Assembly: GCA_002345545.1 (NCBI GenBank)
Contig: DDVW01000070.1
Span: 154,743 to 172,286, forward strand
DNA from: Stenotrophomonas sp. UBA2302
GTDB lineage: Bacteria; Pseudomonadota; Gammaproteobacteria; Xanthomonadales; Xanthomonadaceae
Reading direction: 5' to 3'
DNA length: 17,544 nt
Part shown: positions 7,305 through 15,246 of the stretch, in pieces
Layout of the letters: each line of letters starts with the position of its first letter
Position numbering within the stretch: position 1 is the stretch's first letter
Notes under the pieces: model-generated
Database searches by the model: none
What the model saw: the letters and a program-made list of their open reading frames with translations, nothing else
What the model was told of the DNA's origin: nothing
Made by a program: the position numbers and the translations under genes

Positions 7305-7579
7305 ACCCCGTCAAGGCTTGGGCCACGCCCGCCCGACAAGCACTAACCCGCCACAAGTGGCGCTGGATTGCCGTGGCGGCCAGCATCAGCGTGCTGTCGT
7401 GGCTGGCGCTGGGCGCGAGCATCGTGTTGGAGGTCGGCACCGGGACGAGGATCGTGCTGGCCGGCATTGCAGCGCTGGCCACCGAAGGCACGATCTGGCT
7501 GTCGGCGCTGCTGCTGGGCATGAGCGCCTACCAACTGCGGCGGCAGATGCGGGAGAACCTGCGGCGCCGCTTTCGATGA
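7301..7579 (+). CDS. Small two-helix membrane protein
   Basis: A 92-residue protein. Its ATG overlaps the stop of the NTF2-like gene as ATGA, so it is the third gene of the operon. Two hydrophobic helices (about residues 21-43 and 50-77) are joined by a short turn (VGTGTR) and followed by a strongly basic tail (RRQMRENLRRRFR). The positive-inside rule puts both ends in the cytoplasm. It loosely resembles the short 'transporter suffix' class of two-helix proteins, but I cannot assign it. No export machinery or enzyme motif is visible. Confidence 0.7.
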   Translation: MNPVKAWATPARQALTRHKWRWIAVAASISVLSWLALGASIVLEVGTGTRIVLAGIAALATEGTIWLSALLLGMSAYQLRRQMRENLRRRFR

Positions 7580-7581
7580 AA

Positions 7582-7701
7582 GCTTGAACGTGGTCGCTGG
7601 TTCGCTGGCGACTGCGTTGGCCGGAGGCAGGCACGCTGGTGACCGACACATGAAATTACCCGAATTCAGCGCACCGCTCGACCAACGTTCAAGCGGTGCG
7701 T
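7582..7701. repeat. Intergenic inverted repeats after the amidohydrolase operon
   Basis: GCTTGAACGTGGTCG (7582-7596) recurs inverted as CGACCAACGTTCAAGC (7679-7694), with one inserted base. The second arm lies in the loop and stem of another hairpin, CGCACCGCT (7670-7678) with AGCGGTGCG (7692-7700). The outer pair could form a long stem or mark the edges of a small mobile element of about 110 bp. No T-tract follows, so a simple intrinsic terminator is unlikely. GC content falls from here into the next gene. Confidence 0.45.
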
Positions 7702-7780
7702 CACCCCGAAGACCTATAACGAACATCTTGACTTAAGTAAAAAGCAGATCAGCCGGCACCTTGAGCATTATGGCGCGACA

Positions 7781-8824
7781 TCAAAGGAAAAGCATTTTGT
7801 ATGCCAACTTATACGCCACCGTGGTTACCGCACCTACGACCACTGTTCGTCGTATCTCGGAGTCAAACCCAGTCTTTCGAAGGTCGTCGCGCACATACTT
7901 TTCCGTCGCCTTGGTGCCTTTGCGCAATGCCTTGGAAATTCCGCCCTTCTTGGAGCGCCTCACAGGAGGCCGCTGCCCGGTAGCTTGAGCCGTGGCACCC
8001 GCCAGAACGTCTGCGGCAACGTTACCGATTGCCGTGGCAATTTCTCGGCACTCCTTTGATTTCGCAGCTCGTACGGCACTCCTCACGACCAAACCAGTTC
8101 CTGCAACACCAACCACATCTATAAACGCATCCGCCGCGGCTTCGAGAGTCGATTCAGTCAAGCCATCAACCGTCTCGCTTACCGCGCTTTCGAGTTCTAC
8201 GTTGGAGATGCCCGAACTCTCCACGTACGGTAGTTGCGCTGCCTGCTCCGGCGTCCCAACCACTCGTATGTCAGGGTACTGGGCTTGATGTTCCGAAATG
8301 CTGCTTACCGACACCCCGGATTTGATCTGGATGGATTCAACGCTACCGTTCGGCAAAGGAACACTTATGTCCGCACCGGGATGGTTAGTCGCTTCAAATA
8401 GTTCTGCGCCGGGGATTGTCTTGGCATAAACCAGCTCGTGGTAGATGCCTTTCACGTTATTGGCAAAACCACGAAGCTGATCTTCTGTCATCCCCGTCAG
8501 ATATTTGCCAATTTCTTCGTCAGTCATGCTCGCCAAGGCATGACTGCTACGCCGCATGGCCTGCAACACCAAAGCAGTCTCGCCGTTGTTTAGCAACTCA
8601 ACGCCATGCGCCAACGCCACCACGACCGAAGCAATAACGACAGGGTCCCTTGCTTCTGCAAGTTTGGCCGGCACAACCACACGCCACTTGTCAGCAATGC
8701 GCTCCACTTTGACAGTAGCTTTGAATGCCTTCGCCATATATTTGGCCTGCTGCTGCGCCGCTCCATAACTGGAGAAGAGCATGTGCTGCACGGGTAGCCG
8801 CAGAGCACCAGCGTTCGTAGTCAT
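7781..8824 (-). CDS. Orphan protein with possible PD-(D/E)XK nuclease core
   Basis: A 347-residue protein of unrecognised family. The N-terminal 125 residues look mostly helical. Residues 127-190 have the order Glu130 (IYHELVYAK), Asp152 (NHPGADIS) and Gln166-x-Lys168 (IQIKSG), then SEHQAQYPDIRVVG. That order matches a QxK-type PD-(D/E)XK nuclease core, but the match is by eye only. Residues 228-280 are Ala/Gly-rich and hydrophobic; a Lys/Arg stretch (287-312) and a final hydrophobic segment (RRTVVVGAVTTVAYKLAYKMLFL, 325-347) follow, suggesting membrane contact. ATG 8824 has GGAGAGAG at 8830-8837; an upstream in-frame start at 8869 is less likely. GC is much lower than in neighbouring genes, pointing to horizontal gain. 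No partner gene adjoins it. It could be a defence or toxin effector; that is speculation. Confidence 0.7.
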   Translation of the reverse strand: MTTNAGALRLPVQHMLFSSYGAAQQQAKYMAKAFKATVKVERIADKWRVVVPAKLAEARDPVVIASVVVALAHGVELLNNGETALVLQAMRRSSHALASMTDEEIGKYLTGMTEDQLRGFANNVKGIYHELVYAKTIPGAELFEATNHPGADISVPLPNGSVESIQIKSGVSVSSISEHQAQYPDIRVVGTPEQAAQLPYVESSGISNVELESAVSETVDGLTESTLEAAADAFIDVVGVAGTGLVVRSAVRAAKSKECREIATAIGNVAADVLAGATAQATGQRPPVRRSKKGGISKALRKGTKATEKYVRDDLRKTGFDSEIRRTVVVGAVTTVAYKLAYKMLFL

Positions 8825-8829
8825 TCCAG

Positions 8830-8837
8830 CTCTCTCC
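8830..8837 (-). promoter_or_regulatory. Ribosome binding site fixing the orphan gene start
   Basis: GGAGAGAG on the minus strand, 5 bases before ATG 8824. It is a near-ideal Shine-Dalgarno and argues for the 347-residue product over a 362-residue form from 8869. Confidence 0.7.
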
Positions 8838-8907
8838 TTGATCGCAAATTCAGGATCTGTCTTGCACACCTTTTACACGCCGCGAGCAACCACCGCTTGT
8901 CATAGCT

Positions 8908-8933
8908 GTGAGAGCGGCCTTGGCCGCTCTCAC
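8908..8933. terminator. 12-bp hairpin downstream of yfhM
   Basis: GTGAGAGCGGCC (8908-8919) and GGCCGCTCTCAC (8922-8933) form a perfect 12-bp stem around TT. It lies 12 bp past the yfhM stop (minus strand) and 84 bp before the start of the orphan gene. It probably ends the yfhM transcript. However, the A/T run (AAAA, 8934-8937) lies on the yfhM side of the stem, so on the minus strand the U-tract precedes rather than follows it. A REP-like element is an alternative. Confidence 0.5.
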
Positions 8934-8944
8934 AAAATACAATG

Positions 8945-11900
8945 TTACGGCTGCACCACCGTGATCGTGGTCGGGTTGGAACGCCCCACCCCGCGCAGAT
9001 CGGGGCGGTACATGTCCTCGGCCAGCGGCGGCGGCACCGTGTAGGTACCCGGAGTGACCGCGCGCACCAGATAGAACACGTGTGCCCTGCTGCCGCGCGA
9101 CAGGTTCAGCGCCGCCACATAGCGGTCGTCACGGAACTCCTCGTGCTTGACGTCGGCCGCGCGTGCGCGATCGCTGATCTCCACGCCGTCCACCACCACG
9201 TCGGCCCACTGTTTGGCATCGCCGAGATTGAAGTTCTCGATCTCCAGCCCCGCCGGCAGCAGGTCGGTCACCAGCGCATCGGGCATCGACACGTTCGCGG
9301 TGATGGCCAGGCGCACGATCAACGCCTCGCCCTCCTTCAACGGCCGCGGCGTCCACGGCTTGCCGTCGGTGCCGTACCAGCTGCGCTCGATACCGATGTG
9401 GGTGTTGTCCGGCGCCGGCGCCTGGCGCGGGATGCCGGCCACGTCCAGACTGGCGAACATGGGTGCCTCGCCCTGCGGCGCGAAGCGCACGCCCTGCGCC
9501 AGCTGCGCCGCATCGAACACCCGGGCGAATGCCTTGCGCGCATCGATGGACTGCCGCGTGTCGCCGATCACCAGCTCGCCGGACACCAGCTTCTTCTGGT
9601 CGGCCATCAGCGCCTTGCCCAGCCGTGCCAGCGCCACCTGCTCCTGCGTGCTCAGCCACAGCCAGCCACTGTTGCGGCGGACATCCAGTTGACGACCCAG
9701 CGCCACTACCCGGGCGTCGTACTCCGGCTTGGCCAGGCCGCGCTCGTGCAGCAGCGCGATCATCAACGCATTGTCACGCAGCGGGCTGCCGTAATCCCCG
9801 AAGTACGCCGGGCGATCAGCGGTGGACCTGGCGAAGCCGGCGGCAATCGCCGTCTGGCCACGCTTGCCATCGCCCTGCAGCGACAGCGCCAGGCCCAGAT
9901 GCACCAGCGACAGCCCGGTCACCGCCTTGCCGCGCTCGTTGTCCCAGAGCGTGCGCAGCGTCCCCAGCGGCGCGCGGTTCACCCGCGCCAGCACATAGCC
10001 CGAGTAGGCCTGGTTGGCGAACTTCAGCGCATCACGGCGGTCCTGTCCGTAGAACTGGTTGCCACCGCTGAGAAGGTCCTCGCTGATGCGGGTCAGCGCC
10101 TTCTGCAGCACCGCGTCCGGCACGGCGAAACCAGCGTCCTTGGCATCGAGCAGGAATTCGGCGATGTACGGCGTCAGTGCCGGATTGATGTAGTCATCGC
10201 TGCCCCACATCGAGAAGTTGCCGTTGCTCACCTGCATCGACGCCAGCCGCCCGAATGCACCTTCCATGCGCTCGTTGCGGGCCTTGGCGTCCAGCCCGTC
10301 GGCGCCGAGCATCGTCGAGGTGGCCTGGTCCAGCATCAGCGCCGCGTAGCCTTTGCTGGCGGTCTGTTCGGCGCAACCGTAGGGATAGTTCAGCGCCCCC
10401 TGCAGGGCCGAGGCGAAGGGGATCGGCGGCAGCGCGCTGACCAGCATCCGCGCATTGACCGAACCGGCCATCAAGCCGCTGGCGAAGCCGCTGTCCAGCG
10501 TGACCGGTGCCAGCGGGTCCAGCGTGCGGACCTGCGAGCGCAGCACCTGCGGCCACGCCGCGCGCACCGGCAGGTCATAGCGGCGATCCACCTTGAATCC
10601 GTTGCCGTCCACCCGCACCCGCACCTTGGCCACGCTGTAGCCCTCCTGCGCGGTCAGCGGGAAGCTCAGCGTCTGCTTGGCATCGGCAGCCAGTTGCAGC
10701 TTGCGTGTGGATTCGCCGATGGCCAGCGGGCCTTCACCGTCCACGCGCACGTGGAATTCGCCCGGCTTGCCGGTGAAGTTCTGCACGTCCAGCGTCACCG
10801 TGCTGCGGTCGCCCGGCGCCATCACCCGCGGCATGCTGGCCTCGGCCAGGATCGGTGCGCGCACGCGCGTTTCCACATCGCGGTTGCCATAGCGGTCATC
10901 GCCATAGACCAGTGCCGAGACCCGCAACGTGCCGTTGAAATCCGGCACCGGCAGGGTGATGCGGGCGTTGCCCCTGGCATCGAGTGCGACCGGCCCGGAG
11001 AACAGGTCCACCGTCTGCACCCGTGCGGTCGGGCGCTTGGCCTGCGGCAACGCCGCCAGCGCCATGTCGCCGCCGAACTTGAGCTTGCCGCTGCCGCCCT
11101 CGAAGCTCTCGATGACACGACCGTAGATGTCGTACGCATCCACCCCCAGCCTCCGCTGCGCGAAGAAATGCGCGTTGGCGTCGGGCACCGGGAAGCGGGT
11201 GATGTTGAGGATGCCCACGTCCACCGCCGACACCGTGACGTGGGCCGGCTTGCCCGCCAGTTCCGGCACGCTGACGGTGACCGTCATCGGCTGCTCCGGA
11301 CGCATCTGCTTCGGTGCCGCCAGCCCCACCGCGACACGACGGTCGCCACGCGCCATCGGCACATGCACCACGCCCACCGCGCGCGCCGGGGTGATCTTGC
11401 TGGGCGCGCTGCCGCCACGGAACACCAGCGCGGTCACATAGACGTCGTGCCGCTCCCAGTCGGCGGTGACCGGAATCTCGAAGGTGCTGCCCGGCTTGGC
11501 GTCGATGTCCTGCACATAGAGCATGCGGTCGCTTTCGACCATCAGCACACCACGGCCGGCATGCGGCGGCGTCAGCGTCACTTTCAGGGTGTCGCCGGCG
11601 CGGTAGCCGGTCTTGTCCAGCGCCAGCTTGACCTTGTCCGGACGCGCGTCCAGGCCACGGTTGTCGTCGTTCCAGCTCCAGCCGGCGCGGAACGGATAGC
11701 GCATGGTCAGGCCGGTGGCCGGATCGAACACATCCACCCGGTACTCGCCCCACTCCACCGGGAAGTCGAATTTCAGCGAGGTTTCGCCGACATCCAGCGT
11801 GCGCGTTTCCTTGTTCTCGAAGCGGCGGGTGAAATCGTAATCCCAGCGGTCGTCGGCATAGCGCCAGTGGTAGTCACGCAGCTCGCGCACCAGCGTGACC

Positions 11901-13852
11901 TTCAGGTCCTTGCCCGGCCGCGGCTTGCCCTGCGCATCCACCCGCAGCAGCTCGAAGCGTGCATTGGCGTTGGCATCGGCGCCGTCCTTGTCGTCGAACA
12001 GCGGACGTACCGCCACCAGCTCCGGCGCCGGCCACAACACGCGCTTGAGCGTGCGGGTCACGGTGCGGCCGCCGCTCTCGTAGACGCTGCCGGACACCAC
12101 CGCCGCCACCGGCGTGCCCTTGCCGGTTTCTTCCGGAAGTGCGATGTCCTGCCGCAGCTTGCCGTCGGCCGGCAGCGTGGTGTCGATCACGTCGCTGGCT
12201 TCGCGCGGCAGCTGCACGGTCGGGTCGCCGAAGAACCAGCCCGGCATCGATTCGAGCGGATGCTGCTCCACCACCACCGCCAGCCGCGCGGTGAAGCGGT
12301 TGCCGGCGGCCGGGGCGCCGTACAGGTAGGCGCCATCGGCCTGCAGCTTGAGCGGTTCACCCGGCTTGAGCGTGGCCTGCGTGCTGTCCAGGTCCAGCTT
12401 CATGCGCTCGGGCAGGAATTCCTCGATGCGCAGGGTCATGCCCTGCACCGCCTCCTTGCTGGCCGGATCGGTGCGGAACTCCACCTGCCAGCGACCGGTG
12501 GGCGCTTCGGCGGGAATGGCCTGTTCGAACGCGAAATAGCCCTGCTCGCCCGGCTGCAGGCGTGTCTCGCGGAAGGTCTTGCCATCCGGCTGCTTGAGCC
12601 GCAGGAACACCGGCTGCGCCTTGACGGCCTTGCCGTCGTTGTCGCGCAGCAGCGCCGACACGCGCACGGTTTCGCCGGGGCGATACAGATCGCGGCCGGA
12701 CCAGGCGAACACGTCGAACCATGCGTTCTGGCGCCCGGCCACGGCGAATTCACTCAGGTCCAGCGCCGGCTGGTTGAATGGCAGCAAGGTGGTGTCGCCG
12801 CCGCTGGAGGCCACCAGCACGTGCGCGGCATCCAGGGTGTAGTTCAGCAGCGCGTTGCCGTTGGCATCGGTCTGGCCCTTGAGCACGGTTTCGCCCTTGG
12901 CATCGAGCACGCGCAGTTCGACCTTCTTCGCCGGCGCGCCATCGGCCAGCGAGGCGGTATGCACGAACAAGGTGTCCTTGTAGGCGCGGGTATGCAGGCC
13001 GATGTCGCTGACGCTGAAGAAGGCGGTGTCGTATTCGTTGTCGAAGCTGCCGGTGCGCTTCATCACCGCGAAGTACAGGCCCGGCTGCTGCAGCTCCTTC
13101 ACCTGCTGGATCGGCAGGTAGGTCAGCAGGCGCTCGTTCTGCTTGCCGCCCAGCACGAAGCGGTTGACGTAGACCGGCTCGGCCAGTTTGGCCAGCGGCG
13201 TCTTGTCGCCATAGTCGCTGTCCAGCTCCCAGCTGCCGCGACGGCCGCCACGCTGGTACTGGCTGAAAAACGTGGGCAGCTCGGCGTCGCGCACGCGCAG
13301 GAACTCGACGTCCACTTCCGCCACATTCACCGACACCACCGGCAGGCCCCGGCTTTCGCGTGCCGGCAACACGCTGCCCTGCGAGGCGAAACCGATGGCC
13401 GGCTCAAGCTCGCCGGTGAACACCTTCTGCCGCACCTGGCTGCCGAGCCGGCTGCCATCGGCGGCGAGCAGGTCCGGCGAAATGATCAGGGTGTATTCCT
13501 TGGCCGCCTCCACATAGGGATAGCGCAGGGTCTTGCCGTCATCGGACAACGACCAGCTGCTGTCCTCGTTGCCGACCTTCTCCTCGAAGCGCAGCAGCGC
13601 ATCGAAATCCTGGGTGCCGACCAGCGGCTGCGAGAACTCCACCGCCAGCGCCAGGCCATCACCGCGACGCTGGTCCGGCCAAGCCCGCAGCAGGGCAAAG
13701 CCCTCGATCTGCTCCTGCTGGGTCTGGATCGCCTCGCCACTGGCACCGGGCAATTGCCCGCTCTGGTTGCGCGTGCACGCTGCCGACATCAACACCAGAG
13801 CCAGCAGAACCAGCGCCATCACGCCGTGGCCGGGCAATCCTTTCCTGTCCAT
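8945..13852 (-). CDS. yfhM: Alpha-2-macroglobulin family lipoprotein (YfhM/ECAM type)
   Basis: A 1635-residue envelope protease trap (E. coli YfhM is 1653). Attacking proteases cut a bait region, the fold collapses and a thioester binds the protease. An N-terminal lipoprotein signal ends LMSAAC, with Cys26 as the lipidated residue (-3 Ser is not ideal). The MG domains include the MG2-type segment RPGETVRVSALLRDNDGKA. The thioester motif YGCAEQT is intact, with Cys1160 and Gln1163, and starts the helical thioester domain. The C-terminus has DALVTDLLPAGLEIENF, as in YfhM. GGGGAG (13860-13865) sits 7 bases before ATG 13852; a TTG at 13867 is the weaker start. Its usual neighbour pbpC is in the window but separated by about 5 kb. 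A 1640-codon antisense frame mirrors this gene and is a GC artefact. Confidence 0.96.
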   Translation of the reverse strand: MDRKGLPGHGVMALVLLALVLMSAACTRNQSGQLPGASGEAIQTQQEQIEGFALLRAWPDQRRGDGLALAVEFSQPLVGTQDFDALLRFEEKVGNEDSSWSLSDDGKTLRYPYVEAAKEYTLIISPDLLAADGSRLGSQVRQKVFTGELEPAIGFASQGSVLPARESRGLPVVSVNVAEVDVEFLRVRDAELPTFFSQYQRGGRRGSWELDSDYGDKTPLAKLAEPVYVNRFVLGGKQNERLLTYLPIQQVKELQQPGLYFAVMKRTGSFDNEYDTAFFSVSDIGLHTRAYKDTLFVHTASLADGAPAKKVELRVLDAKGETVLKGQTDANGNALLNYTLDAAHVLVASSGGDTTLLPFNQPALDLSEFAVAGRQNAWFDVFAWSGRDLYRPGETVRVSALLRDNDGKAVKAQPVFLRLKQPDGKTFRETRLQPGEQGYFAFEQAIPAEAPTGRWQVEFRTDPASKEAVQGMTLRIEEFLPERMKLDLDSTQATLKPGEPLKLQADGAYLYGAPAAGNRFTARLAVVVEQHPLESMPGWFFGDPTVQLPREASDVIDTTLPADGKLRQDIALPEETGKGTPVAAVVSGSVYESGGRTVTRTLKRVLWPAPELVAVRPLFDDKDGADANANARFELLRVDAQGKPRPGKDLKVTLVRELRDYHWRYADDRWDYDFTRRFENKETRTLDVGETSLKFDFPVEWGEYRVDVFDPATGLTMRYPFRAGWSWNDDNRGLDARPDKVKLALDKTGYRAGDTLKVTLTPPHAGRGVLMVESDRMLYVQDIDAKPGSTFEIPVTADWERHDVYVTALVFRGGSAPSKITPARAVGVVHVPMARGDRRVAVGLAAPKQMRPEQPMTVTVSVPELAGKPAHVTVSAVDVGILNITRFPVPDANAHFFAQRRLGVDAYDIYGRVIESFEGGSGKLKFGGDMALAALPQAKRPTARVQTVDLFSGPVALDARGNARITLPVPDFNGTLRVSALVYGDDRYGNRDVETRVRAPILAEASMPRVMAPGDRSTVTLDVQNFTGKPGEFHVRVDGEGPLAIGESTRKLQLAADAKQTLSFPLTAQEGYSVAKVRVRVDGNGFKVDRRYDLPVRAAWPQVLRSQVRTLDPLAPVTLDSGFASGLMAGSVNARMLVSALPPIPFASALQGALNYPYGCAEQTASKGYAALMLDQATSTMLGADGLDAKARNERMEGAFGRLASMQVSNGNFSMWGSDDYINPALTPYIAEFLLDAKDAGFAVPDAVLQKALTRISEDLLSGGNQFYGQDRRDALKFANQAYSGYVLARVNRAPLGTLRTLWDNERGKAVTGLSLVHLGLALSLQGDGKRGQTAIAAGFARSTADRPAYFGDYGSPLRDNALMIALLHERGLAKPEYDARVVALGRQLDVRRNSGWLWLSTQEQVALARLGKALMADQKKLVSGELVIGDTRQSIDARKAFARVFDAAQLAQGVRFAPQGEAPMFASLDVAGIPRQAPAPDNTHIGIERSWYGTDGKPWTPRPLKEGEALIVRLAITANVSMPDALVTDLLPAGLEIENFNLGDAKQWADVVVDGVEISDRARAADVKHEEFRDDRYVAALNLSRGSRAHVFYLVRAVTPGTYTVPPPLAEDMYRPDLRGVGRSNPTTITVVQP

Positions 13853-13859
13853 CGCGATA

Positions 13860-13865
13860 CTCCCC
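13860..13865 (-). promoter_or_regulatory. Ribosome binding site fixing the yfhM start
   Basis: GGGGAG on the minus strand with 7-base spacing to ATG 13852. This supports a lipoprotein signal of 25 residues rather than a form five residues longer from TTG 13867. Confidence 0.65.
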
Positions 13866-13924
13866 AAAGGTCACCGCGAGTATAAGCAAAGCCCGGTTAC
13901 GCTCCGTAGACCGGCCTCACAAAC

Positions 13925-13954
13925 GACACCGCCCGACGCTGGCCGAGCGGTGTC
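13925..13954 (-). terminator. Probable terminator after prpF
   Basis: GACACCGC (13925-13932) pairs perfectly with GCGGTGTC (13947-13954) around a 14-base loop, 18 bp past the prpF stop. On the minus strand the stem is followed by GTTTGTG, a weak U-rich stretch. It also lies upstream of yfhM, so it would insulate the two genes. Confidence 0.5.
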
Positions 13955-13972
13955 ACTGCATTACAATGGGGC

Positions 13973-15172
13973 TCAGAAGCTGTCGCCCGGCACCCTTACC
14001 CAGCCTTCCATCAGGATGCGGGCGCTGCGGCTCATCACCGCCCGGGTCACCGTCCACTGGCCATCCAGCTGTGCCACCGCGGCGCCTACCCGCAGCGTGC
14101 CGGACGGATGGCCGAAGCGCACCGCCTCGCGCTCGCCACCACCGGCGGCCCTGTTCACCAGCGTTCCGGGCACCGCCGCCGCCGTGGCGATGGCCACCGA
14201 CGCGGTGCCCATCATCGCGTGGTGCAGCTTGCCCATCGACATCGCACGCACGTTCAGGTCGATATCACCGGCACTGATCGCCTTGCCACTGCTGGAGACG
14301 TAATCCGCCGCCGGCGCGACAAACGCCATCTTCGGCGTGTGCTGGCGGGTGAGCGCCTCCTCGGCCGTACGGATCAGACCCATGCGCAGCGCGCCGGCCA
14401 CGCGGATGGCTTCGAGCTTTGCCAGCGCCGCCTTGTCTTCATTGATCGCCGGCTGCAGCTCGGTGCCGCTGTAGCCGATGTCGGCGGCGTTGACGAACAC
14501 GGTCGGGATGCCGGCGGTGATCATCGTCGCCGGCAGCGTGCCGATACCCGGCACCTCCAGCTCATCGACCAGGTGGCCGGTCGGAAACAGTGCGCCTCCG
14601 CCCTCGCCTTCGCCTTCGCCCTCGTCGGACGGATCAAGGAATTCCAGCACGATCTCCGCCGCCGGGAAGGTCACCCCGTCCAGCTCGAAGTCGCCGGTTT
14701 CCTGCACCTGGCCGCCACTGACCGGCACGTGCGCGAGGATGGTCTTGTTGATGTTGGCCTGCCAGATCCGCACCACGCAGATGCCATCGGCCGGCACCCG
14801 CGCCGGATCGACATAGCCGGCGTGCAGCGCGAACGCGCCGGCGGCGGTGGACAGGTTGCCGCAGTTGCCTGACCAGTCGACAAAATCGGTATCGATGGAC
14901 ACCTGCCCGTAGAGATAATCCACGTCATGGCCCGGCTGCCGGCTGGGCGAGACGATCACGCACTTGCTGGTGGAACTGGTCGCCCCGCCCATGCCGTCGG
15001 TCTGCTTGCCGTACGGATCGGGCGAACCGATCACCCGCTGCAGCAGGCGGTCACGCGCAGTGCCGGGCCGCTGCGCGCTGGCCGGCAGATCCTCCAGGCG
15101 GAAGAACACGCCTTTGGAGGTGCCACCGCGCATGTAGGTAGCGGGGATCTTGATCTGGGGGATGTGCTTCAT
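13973..15172 (-). CDS. prpF: 2-methylaconitate cis-trans isomerase PrpF
   Basis: A 399-residue cytoplasmic isomerase of the diaminopimelate-epimerase fold. It acts with AcnD in the methylcitrate cycle, which oxidises propionyl-CoA, by interconverting the 2-methylaconitate isomers. Signature blocks are YMRGGTSKGVFF (13-24), DGMGGATSSTSK (59-70) and WSGNCGNLS (100-108). Lys70 and Cys104 keep the 34-residue spacing of the active-site Lys and Cys described for Shewanella PrpF. GGAAGAAGAG precedes the ATG. An unusual acidic run, EGEGEGEGGG (184-193), is encoded by tandem hexamers at 14601-14624. No acnD, prpC or prpB is in the window: the gene directly upstream belongs to a restriction-modification locus, so prpF may depend on its own promoter or read-through. 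Confidence 0.95.
   Translation of the reverse strand: MKHIPQIKIPATYMRGGTSKGVFFRLEDLPASAQRPGTARDRLLQRVIGSPDPYGKQTDGMGGATSSTSKCVIVSPSRQPGHDVDYLYGQVSIDTDFVDWSGNCGNLSTAAGAFALHAGYVDPARVPADGICVVRIWQANINKTILAHVPVSGGQVQETGDFELDGVTFPAAEIVLEFLDPSDEGEGEGEGGGALFPTGHLVDELEVPGIGTLPATMITAGIPTVFVNAADIGYSGTELQPAINEDKAALAKLEAIRVAGALRMGLIRTAEEALTRQHTPKMAFVAPAADYVSSSGKAISAGDIDLNVRAMSMGKLHHAMMGTASVAIATAAAVPGTLVNRAAGGGEREAVRFGHPSGTLRVGAAVAQLDGQWTVTRAVMSRSARILMEGWVRVPGDSF
14601..14624. repeat. Tandem hexamer repeat inside prpF
   Basis: Four hexamers of the form CC(C/T)TCG run from 14601 to 14624 and encode an alternating Glu-Gly stretch on the minus strand. Because the unit is a multiple of three, copy changes would lengthen or shorten the loop without breaking the frame. 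Confidence 0.7.
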
Positions 15173-15192
15173 GACGACTCTTCTTCCAGTTG

Positions 15193-15225
15193 CCTCCCCT
15201 GTCTGCGGGAAGGGTCAGGGTGAGG
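15193..15225. repeat. Degenerate copy of dispersed GC-rich element
   Basis: CTCCCCTGTCTGCGGGA followed by AGGGTCAGGGTGAGG resembles the intergenic CTCTCCC...GGGAGAGGGTCAGGGTGAGG elements common in Xanthomonadaceae. It is related to the palindrome at 3942-3975 but has only a short stem (CCCT/AGGG). It lies 21 bp upstream of the prpF start, in the gap to the 15247 gene. Confidence 0.4.
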
Positions 15226-15246
15226 ATATACCCCGCCGCCAGACCA

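Noticed and set aside
8897..8910. CATAGCTGT, resembling vector lacZ/M13 reverse primer sequence
   Set aside because: The match is only about ten bases and flanking sequence does not continue as vector, so contamination is not supported.
8942..13885. A 1647-codon open frame on the + strand opposite yfhM
   Set aside because: It mirrors the yfhM gene almost end to end, is His/Arg/Gln-rich with no family resemblance, and arises from codon bias at high GC. The minus-strand YfhM product is certain.
14601..14624. Possible CRISPR or VNTR array
   Set aside because: The repeat unit is six bases with no spacers and lies inside a conserved coding sequence; it is a coding microsatellite.
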